A DNA stretch of 5,495 bases from an uncultured Alphaproteobacteria bacterium (lineage in GTDB: Bacteria > Pseudomonadota > Alphaproteobacteria > Micropepsales > Micropepsaceae), in contig CAIXUE010000257.1 in the NCBI GenBank assembly GCA_903922545.1, positions 1 through 5,495 of the forward strand, given 5' to 3'. The position numbers and the translations under genes are program-made. Under the pieces are notes generated by a model that saw only the letters and a list, made by a program, of their open reading frames with translations, was not told the origin of the DNA and did no database searches. Each line of letters starts with the position of its first letter. Within the stretch, counting starts at the first letter, position 1. Positions 1 through 5,495 of this stretch are shown piece by piece.

Positions 1-1
1 A

Positions 2-682
2 TTTGACGATTACAATTTCACCAAGCTGAACATCCCGCCCAACCATCCCGCCCGCCAGATGCAGGACACTTTCTATATGTCCGGTGGTGAGGTCGGGAAG
101 GAAGCGAACGTCCTTCGCACCCACACCTCGCCGGTGCAGGTGCGCACCATGCTGAACAACAAGCCTCCCATCCGCATCATTTCGCCGGGCCGCACCTATC
201 GCGTGGATTCCGACGCCACCCATTCGCCCATGTTCCACCAGGTCGAAGCGCTGGTGGTGGATGAGGGCATTCACCTGGGCCACCTGAAATGGACGGTGGA
301 AGAATTCTGCAAGGCGTTTTTCGAGATCGATAAAATCGAATTGCGTGCCCGCCCCAGCTTTTTCCCCTTCACCGAACCGTCGCTGGAATGGGACATGCGC
401 TGCGACCGCAGCGTGCCTGGCCAGATCAAATTCGGCACCGGCAATGACTGGCTGGAACTGGGCGGCAGCGGCATGGTGCATCCGCGTGTGCTGGCCAATT
501 GCGGCATTGATCCGTTCCGCTATCAGGGCTTTGCCTTTGGCTTTGGCCTGGACCGCATGGCCATGCTGAAATATGCCATTCCCGATATTCGCAGCTTCTT
601 TGAATCCGACCTGCGCTGGCTGAAGCATTACGGTTTTGCCGCGCTGGATATCCCGACGCTTGACGGTGGGCTCAGCAAATGA
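2..682 (+). CDS. pheS: Phenylalanyl-tRNA synthetase alpha subunit, 3' part
   Basis: This is the C-terminal 226 residues of the catalytic subunit of the alpha2beta2 phenylalanyl-tRNA synthetase, a cytosolic class II enzyme that charges tRNA-Phe. The frame is open from base 2 and the start lies outside the window. The visible part begins with the family signature [11 protein letters not shown], at about residues 15-25 of the fragment. The motif 2 region follows ([20 protein letters not shown], bases 188-247), then a [17 protein letters not shown] segment that lines the active site, and motif 3 ([16 protein letters not shown], bases 527-574) with its conserved arginine. No catalytic element in the visible part looks lost. 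The TGA stop at 680-682 overlaps the pheT start by four bases (ATGA), implying one mRNA and coupled translation. The PheS assignment is secure; only the N-terminal coiled-coil part is missing because of the window edge. Confidence 0.97.
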   Translation, partial: FDDYNFTKLNIPPNHPARQMQDTFYMSGGEVGKEANVLRTHTSPVQVRTMLNNKPPIRIISPGRTYRVDSDATHSPMFHQVEALVVDEGIHLGHLKWTVEEFCKAFFEIDKIELRARPSFFPFTEPSLEWDMRCDRSVPGQIKFGTGNDWLELGGSGMVHPRVLANCGIDPFRYQGFAFGFGLDRMAMLKYAIPDIRSFFESDLRWLKHYGFAALDIPTLDGGLSK

Positions 683-3069
683 AGTTCACGCTGTCCTGGC
701 TGAAGGATCATCTGGAGACCGATGCCGGCGCCCAGACCATTGGTGACAAGCTCACTTCCATCGGACTGGAAGTGGAAAGCATCAGCGATGCGGGGGCGGC
801 GCTGAAGGATTTCATCGTTGGCGAAGTGCTGACGGCGGAAAAACATCCCAATGCCGACAAGCTGCGCCTTTGCACCGTCAATGCCGGTGAAGGTTCGCCG
901 CTGCAGATCGTCTGTGGCGCGCCCAATGCCCGGGCCGGCATCAAGGTGGTGCTGGCGCGGCCCGGCACGGTCATTCCCGCCAGTGGCGAAGCCCTGAAGA
1001 TCGGCACCATTCGCGGCGTGGAATCGCGCGGCATGATGTGTTCGGCGCGCGAACTGCTGCTGGGCGAAGATCATGACGGCATTATCGAACTGTCCGCCGA
1101 TGCGGTGGTGGGCGGGCCCGCCGCTGCCGCGCTGAATATCGTTTCCGATCCGGTGATCGATGTTTCCATCACCCCCAATCGCGGCGATGCCGCGTCAGTG
1201 TGGGGCATTGCCCGCGATCTGGCGGCGGCGGGACTGGGCACGCTGAAAAGCGAAAAGATTTTGCCGGTGGCGGGCAAGTTCCCCTCACCCAAAAAAATCA
1301 CGCTGGATTTTTCGCCCGAGAATAAAGACGCGTGTCCGATTTTCGCCGGCCGGCTGATCCGCGGCGTCAAGAGCGGCCCCGCCCCCAAATGGGTGCAGGA
1401 CCGGTTCAAAGCCGTCGGCATGAAATCCATTTCCGCGCTGGTCGATGCCACCAATTTCGTAGCGCAGGACCGAGGCCGGCCGCTGCATGTGTTCGATGCC
1501 GACAAACTGTCGGGCAATCTGCATGCGCGCATGGCCAATGAACACGAACAGGTGCTGGCGCTGGATGAAAAGACCTATGTGCTGGATAAGGATACCATCG
1601 TCATTGCCGATGACAGTTTTGCGCGCGGCATTGCCGGCATCATGGGCGGCATGGACACCGGCAGTTTTGCCGATACCCAGAATGTCTTTATCGAATCCGC
1701 CTGGTTTGATCCGATCCGTATTGCGCGGGCGGGCCGCAAATACGGCATCATTTCCGATGCGCGTTATCGTTTTGAGCGCGGCGTCGATCCAGAATTTGTG
1801 CTGCCGGGGCTGGAGCTGGTCACCCGCCTGATTTTGGAATGGTGCGGCGGCGAGGCTTCGGATGTGGTGATCGCGGGCGCGCTGCCGCCGCCGCACAAGC
1901 ATATCGAGTTCGATACCACGCTGGTCGAAACGCTGGGCGGCATTCGGGTGCCCAAAGCCGAGATCATTTCCATTCTGGAAAGTCTGGGCTTCACGGTGGC
2001 GCAGCACGCCACGCTGCATGTGACGCCGCCAAGCTGGCGGCGCGACATTGATGGCCCCGCCGACCTGGTGGAAGAAGTGGTGCGGATTCATGGGCTGGCG
2101 GATGTGCCGTCGGTGGCGCTGCCGCGTCACGCCGCCATTGCCAAGCCGGTGCTGAATGCCGGACAGCGCCGCGCCCGCACGGTGCGCCGGGCGCTGGCGG
2201 CGCGCGGCTTTAATGAATGTGTGAGCTTTTCCTTCATCGCCCGCGACACCGCCAAACTGTTCGGCGGCGGCGATGAGGCGCGGCAGTTGGCCAATCCCAT
2301 TGCGTCTGATCTGGACGCCATGCGGCCTTCGCTGTTGCCGTCTTTGCTGGCGGCGGCATCGCGCAATGCGTCGCGCGGCTTTTCGGATTTGAACCTGTTT
2401 GAAATCGGCGCAGCTTTCCAAAGCGGCATGCCCGGCGCGCAGACCACCAACGCCGCCGGACTGATCATGGGATCGGGCGCGCGCGACTGGAGCAAATCGG
2501 GTCATGCCGCCGATGCCTATGACGCCAAGGGCGCGATGCTGGCGGCGCTGGAAGCGGCGATGGGTTCACCCATGTCTGCGCCCATCACCACCAACGCGCC
2601 GGGCTGGTATCATCCGGGCCGCAGCGGCGTGATCGCGCTGGGGCCAAAACAGATCGCGCATTTCGGCGAACTGCATCCCAAAATTCTGGCAGCTTTCGAT
2701 ATCAAGGTGCCGGCGGCGGCGTTTGAAATCATTCTGGATGCGTTGCCGGAAGCCAAAGCCAAGAACAAGGCGATGTTCTCAGCCTCGCCGTTCCAGGCGA
2801 TTGAGCGGGATTTTGCGTTTGTGGTGGATCGCGGTGTGGCGGCGGGCGATCTGATCCGGGCGCTGAAAAATGCCGAGCGCAATCTGATCGATTCCATTTC
2901 GGTGTTCGATGTCTATGAAGGCAAGGGCGTGCCGGAGGGCAAAAAATCCATCGCCATCGCGGTGCGCCTGCAGCCCAAGGACAAGACCCTGACCGATGCC
3001 GAGATTGAAGCGGTAACGCAAAAGATCGTGGCGGCGGCGTTGAAGCTGGGCGCCAGTTTACGCAGCTAA
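679..3069 (+). CDS. pheT: Phenylalanyl-tRNA synthetase beta subunit
   Basis: This is the non-catalytic, editing and tRNA-binding subunit of phenylalanyl-tRNA synthetase; at 796 residues it is of normal bacterial length. Domains in order are: an EMAP/OB-type tRNA-binding domain at about 40-150 ([20 protein letters not shown], ending in the [13 protein letters not shown] segment); the B3/B4 editing domain at about 213-377 ([33 protein letters not shown]); a B5 domain at about 405-477 with the acidic [17 protein letters not shown] segment; the synthetase-like core at about 490-690; and a C-terminal FDX-ACB anticodon-binding domain from about 703 ([15 protein letters not shown]). The ATG at 679 is chosen because [12 protein letters not shown] is the typical PheT N-terminus, the start overlaps the pheS stop by ATGA, and a weak Shine-Dalgarno-like GGTGGG lies at 665-670. 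One oddity is M325 in the IMGGMDTG loop, where many homologues carry glutamate (GGE). Confidence 0.98.
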   Translation: MKFTLSWLKDHLETDAGAQTIGDKLTSIGLEVESISDAGAALKDFIVGEVLTAEKHPNADKLRLCTVNAGEGSPLQIVCGAPNARAGIKVVLARPGTVIPASGEALKIGTIRGVESRGMMCSARELLLGEDHDGIIELSADAVVGGPAAAALNIVSDPVIDVSITPNRGDAASVWGIARDLAAAGLGTLKSEKILPVAGKFPSPKKITLDFSPENKDACPIFAGRLIRGVKSGPAPKWVQDRFKAVGMKSISALVDATNFVAQDRGRPLHVFDADKLSGNLHARMANEHEQVLALDEKTYVLDKDTIVIADDSFARGIAGIMGGMDTGSFADTQNVFIESAWFDPIRIARAGRKYGIISDARYRFERGVDPEFVLPGLELVTRLILEWCGGEASDVVIAGALPPPHKHIEFDTTLVETLGGIRVPKAEIISILESLGFTVAQHATLHVTPPSWRRDIDGPADLVEEVVRIHGLADVPSVALPRHAAIAKPVLNAGQRRARTVRRALAARGFNECVSFSFIARDTAKLFGGGDEARQLANPIASDLDAMRPSLLPSLLAAASRNASRGFSDLNLFEIGAAFQSGMPGAQTTNAAGLIMGSGARDWSKSGHAADAYDAKGAMLAALEAAMGSPMSAPITTNAPGWYHPGRSGVIALGPKQIAHFGELHPKILAAFDIKVPAAAFEIILDALPEAKAKNKAMFSASPFQAIERDFAFVVDRGVAAGDLIRALKNAERNLIDSISVFDVYEGKGVPEGKKSIAIAVRLQPKDKTLTDAEIEAVTQKIVAAALKLGASLRS

Positions 3070-3088
3070 TTCAAGAACTTCGCCCGCA

Positions 3089-3961
3089 TTATTGGGGTTT
3101 TGGCGGCTCGCTCGAGGCAAACTCGAGCAGCTTGGGGGCGGCGCCGATTTCGCGGGCGAGTTTTTCAAATTCGGCCCGGGCGGGCGGGTTGGATTTGTGA
3201 TGCCGCTCGGCAAAAATGAATTCATTCTTGAGAGAATGTTCCAGGCCGGTGAGTTCGGTCACCCGCACCTTGTAGCCATGCGCCTCCAGAAATAATCCGC
3301 GCAGCACATTGGTGGCATGGGCACCGAATTCGCGGCGCTGAATGGGATGGCGCCAAAGCTGGTGCAGGTCATTTTTGGATTTTTCCAGGTCGCGCGCCAG
3401 TTCAGCCTGGCAGCAGGGCACCAGGGCGACATATTTGGCGTTGTGGCGCAGCGCAAAGAGAATGGCGTCGTCGGTGGCGGTGTCACAAGCGTGCAAGGCG
3501 GTGACGATATCGACTGCGCCGATGGCGGCGTCAGCGATCTTGCCTTCGACAAATTCCATGCGGGTGAAGTTGCTTTCGGCCGCAATTTTTTTGGCCGTGG
3601 CGATAAGATCGGCACGCGCTTCCACGGCGATGACTTTGCCTCGGCCAGCAGGCGCGAAATAAAGATCATAGAGAATAAAACCCAGATAGGATTTGCCCGC
3701 GCCCAGATCGGCCAGCACGGGCTGATCCTTTTCCTTCAGGCATTCGTCGATCGCCGGCTTTATCAGCTGGGCTAGATGCTGGACCTGTTTGAGTTTGCGG
3801 CGCGAATCCGCATTCAGCCCGCCATTGTGGGTGAGGATATGCAGCGCTTTCAGCAGCGCCTGCGACTGGCCGGGCCAGAGGTCTGCGATGTTTTCTTTTT
3901 GAATGGTCGCGCGGCCGGACGGAAAACCGCTCCCCACTTTTCCTGGCCGACGCTCCCTCAT
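3089..3961 (-). CDS. Class I SAM-dependent methyltransferase, METTL25/RRNAD1-like
   Basis: This is a 290-residue cytosolic protein with a Rossmann-type SAM-binding core and no signal peptide or membrane segment. Motif I is VLADLGAGKSYLG (residues 82-94), followed by an acidic residue at the end of strand 2 (VIAVEAR, E114). VDIVTALHACDTATDDAI (150-167) and VALVPCCQAEL (178-188) follow. The combination of an LHxCDxATDxA segment and a PCC motif is what I associate with the Methyltransf_32 group (METTL25, RRNAD1, GSTCD relatives); this is from memory, not a search. The substrate is unknown; RNA or protein is possible. A longer frame opens at 4066, but its first 35 residues lie wholly inside the upstream gene and look like out-of-frame sequence. 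The ATG at 3961-3959 forms a 4-base ATGA overlap with the upstream stop and is preferred. No Shine-Dalgarno is visible before it, so translation probably depends on coupling. A GTG at codon 9 is a less likely alternative. Confidence 0.87.
   Translation of the reverse strand: MRERRPGKVGSGFPSGRATIQKENIADLWPGQSQALLKALHILTHNGGLNADSRRKLKQVQHLAQLIKPAIDECLKEKDQPVLADLGAGKSYLGFILYDLYFAPAGRGKVIAVEARADLIATAKKIAAESNFTRMEFVEGKIADAAIGAVDIVTALHACDTATDDAILFALRHNAKYVALVPCCQAELARDLEKSKNDLHQLWRHPIQRREFGAHATNVLRGLFLEAHGYKVRVTELTGLEHSLKNEFIFAERHHKSNPPARAEFEKLAREIGAAPKLLEFASSEPPKPQ
3110..3128. repeat. Short hairpin near the convergent gene ends
   Basis: GCTCGAG (3110-3116) and CTCGAGC (3122-3128) form a perfect 7-base stem with a 5-base loop (GCAAA). 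It lies 41 bases past the pheT stop and inside the last codons of the convergent methyltransferase gene (residues around LEFASSEPP). No run of T follows on the pheT-sense side, so it is not a standard intrinsic terminator, but it is the only hairpin seen near the end of the pheST unit. It might slow or help end transcription or protect the 3' end; this is weakly supported. Confidence 0.3.
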
Positions 3962-4764
3962 CGGAAATACTGCAGCGGGTGGGTGACGCCGTAATAATAA
4001 TTGTAGGCGCGCACGGCCCAGTAATTCATGCTGGCCCACTCGGCGGGCGGGGTGAGATTGTCCCATTCCGGCGAAAGATGTTTGGCGATCTGGCCCGCCA
4101 TGTAGATGCGGCGGCGGCCCTGCCAGTAATGCAGGAAACTGTCTTTGACCTCGGCGACCGGAATTTTGTTCAGGCGCAAGACCTCGCTGAGAGCGAATTG
4201 TTCGATGGCCGGAAATTTCTTGGCCCGGCCGATCAGGGCGTCAATCATCGCCAGCACATCATCGAACAAGGGCGCATGTTCAGGCCGCACACCGATAAGG
4301 CCGCTGTTGAACATCACGCTGCCCCAGACGTCGTAACGGTAATCGCCCAGATGCGGCAGCAGGCAGCGAAAGCCTGACAGCGGCGGATAGGGGTTTTTCT
4401 TTTCAAAGGCGTTCATCACCACGTGACCCTCCAGCTTGGCGCTGACTTCGGCATGAAAGCCGGGGCGGATGATGGAATCGGAATCCAGGAAACAGACCGG
4501 ACCGGCAAACCGCGCCAGGGCGTGACGCACCACTTCGGGTTTGATGCGATGGTAATAAAGCCCCTGCCCCGACCAGGGCGCGATGTTGGCGGCGACGTCC
4601 ACCACCGTCACCGGCCATTTGTGATAGGCGGCAGGGCTGTCAGTATAGATGGCGATCGGGGCACCCTGCCCCGCCAGTTCCGTCTTCAGGGATATCAGGC
4701 TGTATTTCAGCTCGGCCCGGTAGCGGGCATGACCGCCATAATCCAGATAAACATAGGTCTGCAT
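3958..4764 (-). CDS. Putative GT-A-type glycosyltransferase
   Basis: This 268-residue protein has no signal peptide or membrane helix, so it probably acts in the cytosol. It opens with a short beta strand (TYVYLDYG) and a region resembling a nucleotide-sugar-binding half (APIAIYTDSP, 35-44). FAGPVCFLDSDSIIRPGF (86-103) follows; its DSD at 94-96 after a hydrophobic strand is the classic metal and sugar-nucleotide binding motif of GT-A enzymes. Next come FNSGLIGVRPEHAPLF (152-167), IEQFALSEVL (187-196) and SFLHYWQGRRR (209-219), where the histidine could be the third metal ligand, as in GT8-like enzymes. The C-terminus is rich in tyrosine and tryptophan. Donor and acceptor cannot be read from sequence, and I cannot name the family. 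It is first of a two-gene unit with the methyltransferase, overlapping it by four bases, and is divergent from lepA. The ATG at 4764 gives a sensible N-terminus, but only weak AGG motifs lie upstream, 12 or more bases away. Confidence 0.8.
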   Translation of the reverse strand: MQTYVYLDYGGHARYRAELKYSLISLKTELAGQGAPIAIYTDSPAAYHKWPVTVVDVAANIAPWSGQGLYYHRIKPEVVRHALARFAGPVCFLDSDSIIRPGFHAEVSAKLEGHVVMNAFEKKNPYPPLSGFRCLLPHLGDYRYDVWGSVMFNSGLIGVRPEHAPLFDDVLAMIDALIGRAKKFPAIEQFALSEVLRLNKIPVAEVKDSFLHYWQGRRRIYMAGQIAKHLSPEWDNLTPPAEWASMNYWAVRAYNYYYGVTHPLQYFR

Positions 4765-4853
4765 GGCGTCTTATAGCCTGTCCTGACCACCGGAACAGAC
4801 CGTCCAAAACGCCTGTTTACCGGGGGTTTGCCGCCTGCTAGACCCCCCGGCAA
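4765..4853. promoter_or_regulatory. Divergent promoter region between glycosyltransferase gene and lepA
   Basis: These 89 bases separate two start codons that point away from each other, so they must hold the start signals of both unless transcription enters from elsewhere. Toward the glycosyltransferase gene, TATAAG at 4775-4770 (minus strand) matches the -10 consensus at five of six positions and sits five bases from the ATG, but no good -35 is seen. Toward lepA, TTTACC (4816-4821) and TAGACC (4839-4844), spaced 17 bases apart, form only a weak promoter match. Both placements would start the transcript at or within a few bases of the start codon. The location is well supported by gene layout; the individual boxes are guesses. 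Confidence 0.5.
4820..4850 (+). repeat. Inverted repeat upstream of lepA, GC-only stem
   Basis: CCGGGGG at 4820-4826 is complementary to CCCCCGG at 4844-4850, a perfect 7-base stem made only of G-C pairs around a 17-base spacer. It ends three bases before the lepA ATG. It could be an operator or an RNA hairpin in a lepA leader. No T-tract follows, so it is not a classic terminator. It competes with a second inverted repeat for bases 4848-4850. Confidence 0.4.
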
Positions 4854-4854
4854 A
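4827..4854 (+). repeat. Inverted repeat reaching the lepA start codon
   Basis: TTTGCCG at 4827-4833 is the exact reverse complement of CGGCAAA at 4848-4854, whose last A is the first base of the lepA ATG; the spacer is 14 bases. The left arm directly abuts the left arm of the neighbouring GC-only repeat, and the right arms overlap by three bases, so the two stems cannot form fully at once. If transcribed, this stem would partly hide the start codon. A regulatory role is inference only. Confidence 0.4.
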
Positions 4855-5495
4855 TGGCTGTGTTTTCCCAAATCCGCAATTTTTCCATTGTCGCCCATAT
4901 CGACCATGGCAAATCGACCCTGGCCGACCGGCTGATCCAGACCACCGGCACCGTGGCCACCCGGGACATGAAAGAGCAGATCCTGGATTCGATGGATATC
5001 GAACGGGAGCGCGGCATCACCATCAAGGCCCAGACTGTGCGGCTGGAATACAAGGCTGAGGACGGCAAGACCTACATCCTGAACCTGATGGACACGCCCG
5101 GCCATGTGGACTTTGGCTATGAAGTGTCGCGATGCCTGGCCGCCTGCGAGGGCGCGCTGCTGGTGGTCGATGCCAGCCAGGGCGTGGAAGCCCAGACCCT
5201 GGCCAATGTCTATCAGGCGATTGATGCCGGGCTGGAGATCGTGCCGGTTCTGAACAAGATCGACCTTCCCGCCGCCGAGCCGGACCGGGTGAAGCAGCAA
5301 ATCGAAGACGTGATCGGGATTGACGCCAGTGAGGCGATTCCCATCAGCGCCAAGACGGGCCTGAACATCGAGGCGGTGCTGGAAGCGGTGGTGACGCGGT
5401 TGCCGGCGCCCAAGGGCGAACTGGACGCGCCATTGAAAGCGTTGCTGATCGATTCTTATTACGACGCCTATCTGGGCGTGGTGGTGCTGGTGCGC
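4854..5495 (+). CDS. lepA: Elongation factor 4 (LepA), 5' part
   Basis: These are the first 214 residues of the ribosome-bound translational GTPase LepA/EF4, about a third of the usual length of around 600; the frame stays open to the window end. All G motifs are intact: G1 AHIDHGKST (14-22), the G2 region [12 protein letters not shown] (50-61), G3 DTPGH (80-84), G4 NKID (134-137) and G5 SAK (165-167). Domain II begins at about residue 192 ([22 protein letters not shown]). The [15 protein letters not shown] start and the [17 protein letters not shown] segment separate LepA from EF-G, BipA and EF-Tu. An in-frame TAG at 4839-4841 excludes an upstream start. The ATG at 4854 has only C-rich sequence before it and no Shine-Dalgarno. 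Two residues after G3 differ from the usual DFSYEVSRSLAAC: here [13 protein letters not shown] (S88 to G, S94 to C in this numbering). Confidence 0.97.
   Translation, partial: MAVFSQIRNFSIVAHIDHGKSTLADRLIQTTGTVATRDMKEQILDSMDIERERGITIKAQTVRLEYKAEDGKTYILNLMDTPGHVDFGYEVSRCLAACEGALLVVDASQGVEAQTLANVYQAIDAGLEIVPVLNKIDLPAAEPDRVKQQIEDVIGIDASEAIPISAKTGLNIEAVLEAVVTRLPAPKGELDAPLKALLIDSYYDAYLGVVVLVR

Noticed and set aside
1285..2505. A 406-codon open frame on the minus strand opposite pheT.
   Set aside because: It lies wholly within the certain pheT coding region, its product is a low-complexity run of Arg, His, Gln and Gly with no domain, and such antisense frames are common in GC-rich genes.
2..3069. 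A possible tRNA, CRISPR array, insertion sequence or attachment site anywhere in the window.
   Set aside because: No cloverleaf-like sequence, regularly spaced direct repeat, transposase motif or terminal repeat pair was seen in this or the remaining part of the window; nearly all bases are accounted for by genes.
3081..3105. A possible terminator stem, CGCC (3081-3084) with GGCG (3102-3105), near the pheT end.
   Set aside because: It has only four pairs and a 17-base loop, with no T-tract after it; too weak to call.
3317..3775. A 152-codon plus-strand open frame opposite the methyltransferase gene.
   Set aside because: The minus-strand frame carries clear SAM-binding motifs; this one shows only Gly- and Phe-rich sequence with no recognisable motif.
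4423..4776. A 117-codon plus-strand open frame opposite the glycosyltransferase gene.
   Set aside because: The minus-strand frame has the DSD motif and a coherent fold-like sequence; this product lacks any motif and overlaps the real gene's start.
4707..5300. A 197-codon minus-strand open frame opposite lepA, also crossing the divergent spacer.
   Set aside because: It is opposite the highly conserved LepA GTPase domain, and its product (His- and Gly-rich) looks like the shadow of LepA codons.

Overview
The window looks like an ordinary chromosomal stretch from a GC-rich bacterium (about 60% GC by eye), most likely an alphaproteobacterium. This rests on the style of the PheS, PheT and LepA proteins and on codon use strong in GCC, GGC and CTG; no marker here fixes the genus. 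It contains no mobile element, CRISPR array, RNA gene or phage-like gene.

Left part (+ strand): the 3' end of pheS (alpha subunit of phenylalanyl-tRNA synthetase) runs in from outside the window and is followed, with a 4-base ATGA overlap, by a complete pheT (beta subunit, 796 aa). The two products form the alpha2beta2 enzyme that charges tRNA-Phe.

Middle part (- strand, convergent with pheT): a two-gene unit. The upstream gene (3958-4764) encodes a small cytosolic glycosyltransferase-like protein with a DSD motif. The downstream gene (3089-3961) encodes a class I SAM-dependent methyltransferase that resembles the METTL25/RRNAD1-type group. They share the same kind of 4-base ATGA overlap, which sets the methyltransferase start at 3961 rather than at the longer open frame's start at 4066. 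Substrates of both are unknown. pheT and the methyltransferase gene end only 19 bases apart, with no convincing terminator between them.

Right part (+ strand, divergent from the glycosyltransferase gene): the first 214 codons of lepA (elongation factor 4), running off the window. The 89-base divergent spacer must hold the promoters for both directions. Neither start codon has a well-placed Shine-Dalgarno sequence, and two overlapping inverted repeats abut the lepA start.

The flanking genes are translation housekeeping. The two less understood genes in the middle and the lepA leader are the parts worth a second look. I found no clear sign of a novel defence or mobile system.
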